A stretch of 6,485 nt of DNA from Bacillota bacterium (GTDB lineage: Bacteria > Bacillota > Clostridia > Peptostreptococcales > Natronincolaceae). Positions 1-6,199 of the stretch are shown here, one piece after another. The stretch is from the NCBI GenBank assembly GCA_023387935.1, contig JAEWHG010000128.1:1-6485 (forward strand), read 5' to 3'. Below the pieces are notes generated by a model that was given only the letters and a program-made list of their open reading frames with translations, was not told the DNA's origin and did not search any database. A program made the translations under genes and the position numbers. The first letter of the stretch is position 1. The number at the start of each line of letters is the position of its first letter.

Positions 1-974
1 GACTCATTAATCTGGAATATTCCAAGTGGAAATGAAAGTTTAGCCACCTCTTTATATTCCTTTCTCTTCTTTACAACCATAAAAATTGCAATCATTAAAG
101 ATAATGTTGCACCAGATCCACCAATATGAACAAATGAGTCAAAGAAAGCCTTAGTAATTAAGTGTGGTGCTTCTCCACCTGCCATAATTGCATTATAGTT
201 CTCAGTAAGTGCTGGTAGATATACAGACTGCATTATTGGCTCGAATATATTGGCACCATGTATTCCAAAGAACCATAATATGTTCATTAAAATTGGAATT
301 AATATAACTGCAGCCATACCCTGTGTAATACCCATAAGTGGTTTTTGTATTAAATTAAACACTAAATCATATAAACTGCCTAATCCCGCTGTACTAATAA
401 TAAATGTTAATGCACCGAACGCGAATGTTGCAATAAATCCTGGAAGTACAGAAGCAAAGGCCTTACCTACAGCCGGTGGTACAGTATCAGGCATCTTAAT
501 GATTAAGCCTTTTTTAGTTAGTTTAACAAATATTTCTGTAGCAATTACAGCTACTATAAGACCTGTAAATATACCTCTAGCATCTAAGTAACTCCAATGT
601 ATATATCCCCAGCCTGCATCTCCATGAGCCTGAGGTAATGTAATAATAAATGATGCTACAGAAACTAAACCTGCTGATAATCCATCTTCTCCATAAGATT
701 TTGCAAGATTATAGCCTACAGAAAAGGTTACAAGTAAACCTAGTATTACTAAAGTTCCCCACCAAACGTTACCGTTAATAGGTCCTAATATTTGGCCTAA
801 TGCTGGAATCCAATTCCCTAAAGTATTGTTCAATAATACTGCAAAAGAACCTGCTAAAACAATAGGCATAATACCTATAAAACCATCTCTAATGGCAGCA
901 AGATGCCTTTGAGAACCAATTCTACCTGCAACTGGAACAAACTTTTCTTCCATCCATCTCATAAAGCTATTCAT
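1..974 (-). CDS. PTS EIIC permease, lactose/cellobiose/chitobiose family (3' end missing)
   Basis: This is the membrane permease of a sugar phosphotransferase system, which carries sugar across the membrane and presents it to EIIB for phosphorylation. It starts at ATG 974 behind AAGGGGG (981-987, 6-nt spacer) and runs off the left edge after 324 residues; family members are about 430-450 residues. Hydrophobic stretches lie near residues 31-51, 71-95, 99-115, 133-152, 176-200, 217-242 and 283-301. Family signatures are TVPPAVGKAFASVLPG (164-179), WFFGIHGANIFEP (234-246) and FQINE (320-324). H239 and E324 match the His and Glu that bind sugar in the ChbC structure. The codon after E324 begins TC, so it is Ser where most relatives have Pro. 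It follows EIIB by 29 bp in the same operon. The family (CelB, LicC, ChbC, LacE) is secure. The substrate is not; nagBA next door points to an amino sugar. Confidence 0.93.
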   Translation of the reverse strand, partial: MNSFMRWMEEKFVPVAGRIGSQRHLAAIRDGFIGIMPIVLAGSFAVLLNNTLGNWIPALGQILGPINGNVWWGTLVILGLLVTFSVGYNLAKSYGEDGLSAGLVSVASFIITLPQAHGDAGWGYIHWSYLDARGIFTGLIVAVIATEIFVKLTKKGLIIKMPDTVPPAVGKAFASVLPGFIATFAFGALTFIISTAGLGSLYDLVFNLIQKPLMGITQGMAAVILIPILMNILWFFGIHGANIFEPIMQSVYLPALTENYNAIMAGGEAPHLITKAFFDSFVHIGGSGATLSLMIAIFMVVKKRKEYKEVAKLSFPLGIFQINE

Positions 975-1003
975 ATATATCCCCCTTCGAAATAATAATA
1001 TAA

Positions 1004-1315
1004 TTACTTCCCTTCGATCATTGAAATAGCGTGACTTAATACCTTTGCTCCATTCATAGTCCCATAATCCACACTGTTTATTATATCTACAGGAATCCCC
1101 TTAGGCTCCATTAAAGCCTTCACCTTAGAAATCATATACCTTACTTGTGGTCCTAACAGTAATACATCTACGTTTTCTAAATTATTTTTTAAATCTGCTT
1201 CTGCAATAGCTTTTATCTTTGCTTCTATCCCCTGTTCTTTTGCTGCTTTTTCCATTTTTGTCACCAACAAACTGGTAGACATTCCTGCTGAACATACTAA
1301 TAAAATATTGTACAA
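1004..1315 (-). CDS. PTS EIIB component, lactose/cellobiose/chitobiose family
   Basis: This is the cytoplasmic EIIB subunit, which takes phosphate from EIIA on a cysteine and passes it to the sugar held by EIIC. At 103 residues it has the usual family length. The phosphocysteine loop LLVCSAGMSTSLLV (residues 5-18) puts the active Cys at C8. The C-terminal VDIINSVDYGTMNGAKVL resembles the DYGxMNGxKVL end of CelA/ChbB proteins. The start is TTG (1313-1315); it is chosen because AAGGAGGG sits 6 nt upstream and the first beta strand needs residues 2-7. It is the first gene after a sigma-54 promoter and precedes EIIC by 29 bp. EIIB before EIIC matches the licBCAH/celABC order, which suggests EIIA lies beyond the left edge. 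Function is sure; substrate is inferred. Confidence 0.95.
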   Translation of the reverse strand: MYNILLVCSAGMSTSLLVTKMEKAAKEQGIEAKIKAIAEADLKNNLENVDVLLLGPQVRYMISKVKALMEPKGIPVDIINSVDYGTMNGAKVLSHAISMIEGK

Positions 1316-1321
1316 ATTAAT

Positions 1322-1329
1322 CCCTCCTT
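1322..1329 (-). promoter_or_regulatory. Strong ribosome binding site deciding a TTG start for EIIB
   Basis: The minus strand reads AAGGAGGG, a near-perfect Shine-Dalgarno sequence, ending 6 nt before TTG at 1315-1313. No ATG in a better position gives a complete EIIB fold, because the next in-frame Met (GMSTS) lies after the catalytic Cys. Confidence 0.85.
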
Positions 1330-1370
1330 TTCCTTATAATATATATAATATTCAGTGTATTCATATATAA

Positions 1371-1386
1371 TGCAATATGCGTGCCA
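1371..1386 (-). promoter_or_regulatory. Sigma-54 (-24/-12) promoter of the PTS operon
   Basis: The minus strand reads TGGCACGCATATTGCA. This matches the RpoN consensus TGGCACG-N4-TTGCW at every position, with the GG and GC elements at the required spacing. Counting from the -12 C (1372) puts the transcription start near A1360, giving a leader of about 45 nt before the EIIB start. The site lies directly upstream of EIIB and directly downstream of the gene for a sigma-54 activator, which is the usual arrangement for LevR-type control. There is no obvious sigma-A promoter in this spacer, so expression should depend strictly on RpoN and the activator. Confidence 0.93.
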
Positions 1387-1425
1387 GCACACTTATCTAT
1401 CCGCATTGATTAATACTACATTTAT

Positions 1426-1459
1426 AAAAAAAATAGTGTGTAACAAGTTACACACTATT
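1426..1459 (-). terminator. Intrinsic terminator of the nagB-nagA-regulator operon, overlapping the stop codon
   Basis: On the minus strand AATAGTGTGTAA pairs perfectly with TTACACACTATT around a CTTG loop, followed at once by a run of T (eight A on the plus strand, 1426-1433). This is a 12-bp stem with a U-tract, the classic rho-independent form. The right arm reaches into the regulator's TAA stop (1460-1458). It would separate regulator transcription from the sigma-54-driven PTS operon. The same palindrome may also serve as an activator binding site. Confidence 0.8.
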
Positions 1460-1469
1460 ACACACTATT
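1432..1469. promoter_or_regulatory. Candidate upstream activating site: palindrome plus tandem half-site
   Basis: A 13-bp perfect inverted repeat with a 2-bp centre (arms 1432-1444 and 1447-1459) is preceded on the minus strand by a second, direct copy of AATAGTGTGT (1469-1460). Three copies of TGTGTAA-type half-sites therefore lie together. The palindrome centre is about 86 bp upstream of the predicted sigma-54 start, within the range used by enhancer-binding proteins. Palindromic enhancers are known for LevR-family regulators. That this one binds the neighbouring regulator is inference, because the palindrome also fully explains a terminator. Confidence 0.45.
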
Positions 1470-4160
1470 TTTATTCTCAATAAACAATTTAACAATATAG
1501 GCTATTTCATTATCTTCAATATTGACTTTGTAAGCATCTTTAATAATCTTTAGTTCTTCCTTTACTATTAGAATATCTTGTAAATGTAATTTCCTAAAGG
1601 TACTTAAATCGTCAAATACTCTAGTTTCTTCTCCAGCTAAAATACGATCGATCATAAAACAAATATGAAGTGCCATGCCCATTTTCACATCGTTTGTTAC
1701 TTTAATATGTAAGCTTTTTTCTAATCTATTTATTAGATTTTTAATATCTTTAATTATTAAGTCACTTTTCAAATGGACTAAATGCTCTTTAAGGGAATCC
1801 CATATCTTATCATACATTTCAGCTTCTTCAATTATTTTATCTAATTTTTCTACAGTCTCGCTGTAGAAAATATCAATGGCCGGAATAAATGGTATTGATT
1901 TTATATCTATATTAACAGCACTAATAATAACTAATATATTATAGTTTTTCTCTAGTTCTACTATTCTGTCCTCTAACACTATATCATCAATAATATTCAT
2001 AGTAATTATTTTAATGTTCTTATCTGATATGGTATTACTTACAATGTCTGATATCTTCTTTGCTACTCCATCACCTGTAAAACAGGCAGCAATAATAGCA
2101 TTTTCTTTTTTTATACTTCTACTTTGTGGATGATCTATGATTCTCTTATGTTCAGTGGATTTTAAAATATCCTCTAATGCATATCCCATTACAGCTTTTC
2201 TTGCAATATCTAAAACCGTTAAAGTACTTGCCATATCAATTGTTTTAACTTCAATCCCAGTTTCTTCAGTAATCATATGACCAAAGTTTGTCAGAGAACC
2301 CATATCTACCATTAAAATAACACCTTTATCCCTGTGAATATCTAAAATCTTATCTTTCGTTATTTCATACATCCTTTGGGGATCCATAGATAAGGGCATA
2401 TCAAGTCCCACAACAAAATTAGAGCCTATTAAATTATTTACTACCTCGACCATTGAACTTGCAGTACTTCGTCCATGCATTACAACAACAATTTTTACAT
2501 TCGATTCTATTTCTTTTTCATCTTTAAAATACTCTGATGCAAAAAACATAGCCAGATATCCTATTTCATCTACTGGTGTTTCAATATTAAACTTATTATC
2601 TATTAACTTTGCTATCTTCATAGCAAATATAAATTCATCTTCATAGTTTATTCGAATAAAATTTAACCTAGGATTATATATCTTCTCCCCATTTCTAATT
2701 CTTTCAATACTTCTTTCAAGGTGAAGGGACAATCCAAAATATAGTCTCTCATCATATTCTCTATTTAAAACTTTTTTAGCTAATAATAAAATCTCTTCAA
2801 CTACATTTACTATTTCTTTATTAATTCTATTTTGAATTTCATCTTTCCTATAACGTCTACTTATTTCTCCAATATACTTTTGAAAATAAGACTCTATATC
2901 TATGCTTAGAATCTCATTTATACCTCTTTCATCTATGCCAGATATCTTAAATGAATCGATTTTCTCTTCAATTATACTATAAAAATCTTCTCCTATCGTT
3001 TCCTCTTCGTGAGTTAATTTTAGGGGTTGTTCCTCTATTCCGCTGTACTTCAATATATCACTAGTTCCACTTAATAAGTCATTTACCTCATTCCTATATT
3101 CATTCAAATAAAGCAAACCTTTTCTTACATGATTTGGCAAATCTCCCTGGTTAATTACAAGATACTTATTTGAATTCGCTTTATAATTTAAAAAAGCTTT
3201 AGCACAGGAAAGTTGTATATCGCTTTTTAATTGACCAATATTATTCGGACAATCATATAATAAGTAAGAAATAATTGAGTTTTTATTGATATAAATACTT
3301 TGTCCAAGTCTACATGATTCTTCTCTAATAAAGGATTCTATTAAAGAATATCTTTCTACCATAGACCTTTCTTTTAGATTTGGTAGTCCAATTACCATAG
3401 GTATTCTTCTAGAAAAAGTTTGTAATAAATATGATTCTGGATTTTCTGTAGTTGCAGCTATTATTCTAACATTTACATATATTAACCTTTCACTCTCTCC
3501 AAGAGGTCTGAAAAAACCTTTATCTATATATGTAAATAGCATTTCTTGACCTTCTGGAGTTAATCTATGAATTTCATCTAAAAAAAGTACTCCTCCATCC
3601 GCTTTTTTTAATAATCCATCTCTATCAGCTTCCGCTCCTGTAAAGGTACCCTTTTTTACGCCAAAAATTTGTGCCGTTAAAAGATTAGGATTGTTAAAAT
3701 AATCTGCACAATTAAACCTTATAAAAGGTGCATCCTTTTCTATTGCGTTTACTTCTTTAGCATATTCATACATCTGCTCAGCAAATAAAGATTTCCCAAC
3801 TCCAGTTTCTCCTAATAACAAAGTATGAAGACCTTTTGGTGGGTATATAATAGCAGCTTTAGCTTTCTCTATAGGAATACTCAACCCTTGCTTAGCTCCA
3901 GCCAACTTGTCTAAACTATTTAATTCATTATTTAATTTGTTTTCGTATGAGATCATAGTATTGCTTGATATTGATTCATATAAGACAGGCCTTCCATCTA
4001 ACTTTTTTATTTTTTTATCATTATATAAAGCATTCAGATATCTACTGACTGTAGATCTATTTAAGTTCAACTGCTTTGATATATCCATAGCAGATGCACC
4101 TGTTTTGTTTTTTCTTTCTAAGTCTAAAAGTGCCTCATATACCTTCTCAATAACCTTCAA
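1458..4160 (-). CDS. LevR-family PRD-containing sigma-54 transcriptional activator
   Basis: This is a 900-residue enhancer-binding protein that uses ATP to open sigma-54 promoters and is tuned by PTS phosphorylation. Visible order: N-terminal winged HTH (about 1-62, recognition region DISKQLNLNRSTVSRYL); AAA+ domain (about 90-330) with Walker A GETGVGKS (117-124), sigma-54 loop GTFTGA (171-176, canonical GAFTGA) and Walker B VLFLDE (191-196); PRD1 (about 420-545) with H480; EIIA-Man-like domain (about 555-675) with H562 in VVVMHGRSTA; EIIB-like domain (about 687-780) with C693 in ACFTGDG; and C-terminal PRD2 (about 800-897) with H832. Each PRD lacks its second usual His (F539 and L892). In Bacillus LevR, HPr phosphorylation of the EIIA-like domain activates and EIIB-dependent phosphorylation of PRD2 inhibits. 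The start is TTG behind GAGGTGAT. It follows nagA by 28 bp and probably activates the downstream PTS promoter. The family is certain; the target and inducer are inferred. Confidence 0.95.
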   Translation of the reverse strand: MKVIEKVYEALLDLERKNKTGASAMDISKQLNLNRSTVSRYLNALYNDKKIKKLDGRPVLYESISSNTMISYENKLNNELNSLDKLAGAKQGLSIPIEKAKAAIIYPPKGLHTLLLGETGVGKSLFAEQMYEYAKEVNAIEKDAPFIRFNCADYFNNPNLLTAQIFGVKKGTFTGAEADRDGLLKKADGGVLFLDEIHRLTPEGQEMLFTYIDKGFFRPLGESERLIYVNVRIIAATTENPESYLLQTFSRRIPMVIGLPNLKERSMVERYSLIESFIREESCRLGQSIYINKNSIISYLLYDCPNNIGQLKSDIQLSCAKAFLNYKANSNKYLVINQGDLPNHVRKGLLYLNEYRNEVNDLLSGTSDILKYSGIEEQPLKLTHEEETIGEDFYSIIEEKIDSFKISGIDERGINEILSIDIESYFQKYIGEISRRYRKDEIQNRINKEIVNVVEEILLLAKKVLNREYDERLYFGLSLHLERSIERIRNGEKIYNPRLNFIRINYEDEFIFAMKIAKLIDNKFNIETPVDEIGYLAMFFASEYFKDEKEIESNVKIVVVMHGRSTASSMVEVVNNLIGSNFVVGLDMPLSMDPQRMYEITKDKILDIHRDKGVILMVDMGSLTNFGHMITEETGIEVKTIDMASTLTVLDIARKAVMGYALEDILKSTEHKRIIDHPQSRSIKKENAIIAACFTGDGVAKKISDIVSNTISDKNIKIITMNIIDDIVLEDRIVELEKNYNILVIISAVNIDIKSIPFIPAIDIFYSETVEKLDKIIEEAEMYDKIWDSLKEHLVHLKSDLIIKDIKNLINRLEKSLHIKVTNDVKMGMALHICFMIDRILAGEETRVFDDLSTFRKLHLQDILIVKEELKIIKDAYKVNIEDNEIAYIVKLFIENKNSV

Positions 4161-4163
4161 TCT

Positions 4164-4171
4164 ATCACCTC
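4164..4171 (-). promoter_or_regulatory. Ribosome binding site deciding a TTG start for the regulator
   Basis: The minus strand reads GAGGTGAT, an eight-base match to the 16S anti-Shine-Dalgarno complement, with the GAGG core 7 nt before TTG (4160-4158). The next Met (residue 25) falls inside the HTH, so the TTG start is the one that keeps the DNA-binding domain whole. Confidence 0.82.
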
Positions 4172-4188
4172 GCCTTTAGCTCACAATA

Positions 4189-5349
4189 TTAGTTCCTATG
4201 TGTTTTCCATTTTCCCATAACCATAGTACCCAGTATATTAATATCTTTATCTATTAATATCATATCTGCATCTTTTCCGATTTCGATACTTCCTTTGTAT
4301 CTGTCAATTCCTATAGCCTTAGCGGGAGACAAACTTGCCATTCTTATTGCATCTTTTATAGAAATATCTAAATAAGATATCATATTATATACTGCATCTC
4401 TTAGATTCAAAGTAGAACCTGCTAAATTTCCAGTTTCCAAGGTAGCTCTACGGTCTTTCACTATTACTTTTTGTCCTCCCAGTTCATAATCACCATCTGA
4501 AAGCCCTGCTGCCATCATAGCATCTGATACTAATACAATCTTATCCGTCCCTTTCATCTTCAGTGCAATTTTTACTGCTGCATCATGTAAATGAATTCTA
4601 TCATATATAATTTCACAGTATACTCTTTCATCTAGCAATGCTGCTCCTATTATACCAGGCTCCCTATGATTAAACTCTCTCATGCCATTATATAGATGGG
4701 TAGCTACAGTAGCACCATAGTTTATACCTGTCTCTGATTCTTCAAAGCTTGCACTACTATGGGCTAATGCCACAGTGATATCTTTGGACCTTAAATAAGA
4801 TATCACATCTAATGCTCCAGTTTTTTCAGGAGCTATAGAAACCATCCTTAGACGACCTTTTGATATATTGAGAATCTCTTTTATTTCATCCATATTTGGA
4901 TGTTTAATATATTCCCCTGGCTGTGCTCCTTTTTTATCTAAGGAGAAAAATGGTCCTTCTAGATGTATTCCTATTAGTTGAGATAATTCCTCTTTATTTT
5001 TATAATCTGCTAGATTTTTTATAGCATTGGACATGTTTTCATAAGAAGATGTTATTACAGTTCCCAAATAAGATGTAACACCATTTTGCAAATGAAATCT
5101 ACCAATACGATCTACGGCATCCTCAGTGTTATTCATAATATCAAATCCCGTATTACCATGGTTATGAATATCAACAAAACCAGGCGCTAGAAAATTCCCC
5201 TTTCCATCAATAACTGAATCTACATCTTCTATTTTTATATGATCTTCTATTTTTATTTCAACTATTTTATCTTCATCTACAACCACACCATAGCCAAACA
5301 ATATTTCATAAGGGCTTATTAGATTCACATTTTTTATTAAAGTTTTCAT
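4189..5349 (-). CDS. nagA: N-acetylglucosamine-6-phosphate deacetylase
   Basis: This enzyme removes acetate from N-acetylglucosamine-6-phosphate to give glucosamine-6-phosphate in the cytoplasm. It is an amidohydrolase-superfamily TIM barrel of normal length (386 residues). Motifs in order: PGFVDIHNHG with H62 and H64; HLEGPFF with the metal-binding E131; ALAHSSA with H197; ATHLYNGM with metal-binding H218; H228 and H253 in substrate-contact positions; VSDAMMAAG with the catalytic D276, equivalent to E. coli D273. The end GSIEIGKDADMILIDKD is the typical C-terminal beta-sandwich strand region. The start is ATG, with AGGTGAT (5353-5359) overlapping the nagB stop, which suggests translational coupling. 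It supplies the substrate of NagB and shares its operon with the PTS regulator. Nothing looks broken. Confidence 0.97.
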   Translation of the reverse strand: MKTLIKNVNLISPYEILFGYGVVVDEDKIVEIKIEDHIKIEDVDSVIDGKGNFLAPGFVDIHNHGNTGFDIMNNTEDAVDRIGRFHLQNGVTSYLGTVITSSYENMSNAIKNLADYKNKEELSQLIGIHLEGPFFSLDKKGAQPGEYIKHPNMDEIKEILNISKGRLRMVSIAPEKTGALDVISYLRSKDITVALAHSSASFEESETGINYGATVATHLYNGMREFNHREPGIIGAALLDERVYCEIIYDRIHLHDAAVKIALKMKGTDKIVLVSDAMMAAGLSDGDYELGGQKVIVKDRRATLETGNLAGSTLNLRDAVYNMISYLDISIKDAIRMASLSPAKAIGIDRYKGSIEIGKDADMILIDKDINILGTMVMGKWKTHRN

Positions 5350-5352
5350 ATA

Positions 5353-5359
5353 ATCACCT
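5353..5359 (-). promoter_or_regulatory. nagA ribosome binding site overlapping the nagB stop codon
   Basis: The minus strand reads AGGTGAT, and its first two bases are the last two of the nagB TAG stop (5360-5358). The AGGTG core is 5 nt from the nagA ATG. Ribosomes finishing nagB would be placed on the nagA start, so the two enzymes are probably made in step. Confidence 0.75.
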
Positions 5360-6083
5360 AAATTTCATAAGCATCTTCTGTCAAAATAAATGTAACATTT
5401 GGATGCAATAAAAGAATGCTAGCAGGTATATGAGTAGAAATATGTTTCGCTTCAAGTAATTTCTTTACAATAGGAGCCTTTTGCTTTCCATTTGCCATTA
5501 TAATTATCTTTCTTGCAGCCATTATGCTACCTATACCCATAGTTATCGCAGTCTTAGGTATTTCTTCAACTGAATTAAAAAATCTAGAATTTGCTTTAAT
5601 CGTTGAATCATCTAACGCTACAATACTTGTAGATATATTTAATTGATCTGATGGTTCATTAAATGCAATATGACCATTTTCTCCAATACCTAATATCTGT
5701 AAATCTATACCGCCTTTATCTCTGATCATCTCATCATATGATATGCAGGCCTTGTCTAAATTTTCAGATTTGCCATCTGGTATAAATGTATTCTCTAGTT
5801 TAATATTAATATGATTAAATAATACGTTTCTCATATGATAGGTGTAGCTATTGGGATGATTGCTCGGTAGTCCAACATATTCATCCAGATTAAATGTAGT
5901 TATATTAGAAAAATCTAGTCCCTCTTCTTTATGTAATCTTATTAACTCTTCATAAAGCCCTGTAGGAGTGCTTCCTGTAGCTAATCCTAATGTCAAATCG
6001 GGTTTTTGCTCTATTTCATCCCTTATCATCCTTGCTGCAATTTCACTAATGGTTTTGTAATCCTTTTCAATTAATACTTTCAA
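5358..6083 (-). CDS. nagB: Glucosamine-6-phosphate deaminase
   Basis: This enzyme converts glucosamine-6-phosphate to fructose-6-phosphate and ammonia, joining amino-sugar breakdown to glycolysis. At 241 residues it matches the short Bacillus subtilis-type enzyme rather than the longer allosteric E. coli form (266). Motifs: LGLATGSTPTGLYEEL (32-47) for phosphate binding; TFNLDEYVGL (63-72) with the catalytic base D67; LGIGENGHIAFNEP (131-144) with N136, H138 and E143 for ring opening, Asn at 136 replacing the Asp of E. coli. The start is TTG (6083-6081) behind AGGAGGG. It keeps the usual MKVxIxKDY N-terminus. It is the first gene of the nagB-nagA-regulator cluster, with nagA only 8 bp downstream. 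The GamA paralogue is the same reaction; nagA linkage favours nagB. Confidence 0.97.
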   Translation of the reverse strand: MKVLIEKDYKTISEIAARMIRDEIEQKPDLTLGLATGSTPTGLYEELIRLHKEEGLDFSNITTFNLDEYVGLPSNHPNSYTYHMRNVLFNHINIKLENTFIPDGKSENLDKACISYDEMIRDKGGIDLQILGIGENGHIAFNEPSDQLNISTSIVALDDSTIKANSRFFNSVEEIPKTAITMGIGSIMAARKIIIMANGKQKAPIVKKLLEAKHISTHIPASILLLHPNVTFILTEDAYEI

Positions 6084-6089
6084 ACTGAT

Positions 6090-6096
6090 CCCTCCT
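6090..6096 (-). promoter_or_regulatory. Strong ribosome binding site deciding a TTG start for nagB
   Basis: The minus strand reads AGGAGGG, 6 nt before TTG at 6083-6081. The first in-frame Met after this is residue 19, which would remove the first strand of the NagB fold, so TTG is the best start. Confidence 0.83.
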
Positions 6097-6129
6097 ACTT
6101 ATCTTTTTAAAGTTTTATTCTAAGCATTT

Positions 6130-6172
6130 ATTATACCGCAATTATATCATAATTTCCTGTAAAAATTTTCAA
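6130..6172 (-). promoter_or_regulatory. Candidate sigma-A promoter region for nagB-nagA-regulator
   Basis: Two perfect TATAAT hexamers lie on the minus strand at 6146-6141 and 6135-6130, 11 bp apart. Upstream -35-like hexamers are TTGAAA (6172-6167) and TTTACA (6163-6158), but neither stands at the ideal 17-bp spacing from either TATAAT (20, 11 or 22 bp). A TATGAT at 6151-6146 would be 15 bp from TTGAAA. The region is where a promoter must be, since the upstream gene ends in a hairpin, but the exact hexamers cannot be assigned. No sigma-54 motif is present here. Confidence 0.4.
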
Positions 6173-6193
6173 TTTATATATCTAATTGAAAAT
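6165..6193. repeat. 10-bp inverted repeat upstream of nagB, possible operator
   Basis: ATTTTCAATT (6165-6174) and AATTGAAAAT (6184-6193) are perfect inverted repeats separated by 9 bp. They overlap the candidate -35 element TTGAAA. The size and spacing would suit a dimeric repressor such as a ROK- or GntR-family regulator of nag genes, but the motif does not clearly match a NagR, NagC or CcpA consensus that I know. In sequence this AT-rich, chance or part of a terminator structure remains possible. Confidence 0.35.
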
Positions 6194-6199
6194 ATTTTT

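Noticed and set aside
251..266. TGGCAC on the plus strand resembling a -24 element
   Set aside because: The -12 position reads ATTCC rather than TTGC, and the site points into antisense of EIIC with no gene downstream.
250..591. Plus-strand open frame of 113 codons
   Set aside because: It lies fully antisense to the EIIC coding region, which has clear family motifs. Its translation is low-complexity (Ile, Asn, Pro, Ala), starts at a TTG and has no Shine-Dalgarno sequence.
1316..1360. Riboswitch or leader RNA before EIIB
   Set aside because: The predicted leader is only about 45 nt, nearly all A/T, with no stable stem, so there is no room for a known riboswitch class.
1675..1866. Plus-strand open frame of 63 codons
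   Set aside because: It is antisense to the PRD2 end of the regulator, resembles no family I know, and is expected by chance opposite AT-rich coding sequence.
3907..4179. Plus-strand open frame of 90 codons rich in Phe, Leu and Ser
   Set aside because: It is antisense to the HTH and linker of the regulator. Its hydrophobic look comes from reading Lys/Asn/Glu codons backwards.
5358..6083. NagB with Asn at 136 instead of the E. coli Asp as a defective enzyme
   Set aside because: To my knowledge the short Bacillus-type NagB proteins tolerate this position, and D67, H138 and E143 are all present, so the enzyme should be active.
6130..6146. Two TATAAT copies 11 bp apart as a direct-repeat operator
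   Set aside because: Repeated TATAAT is common in AT-rich promoter regions, and a tandem -10 is the simpler reading. It is kept only as part of the promoter candidate.
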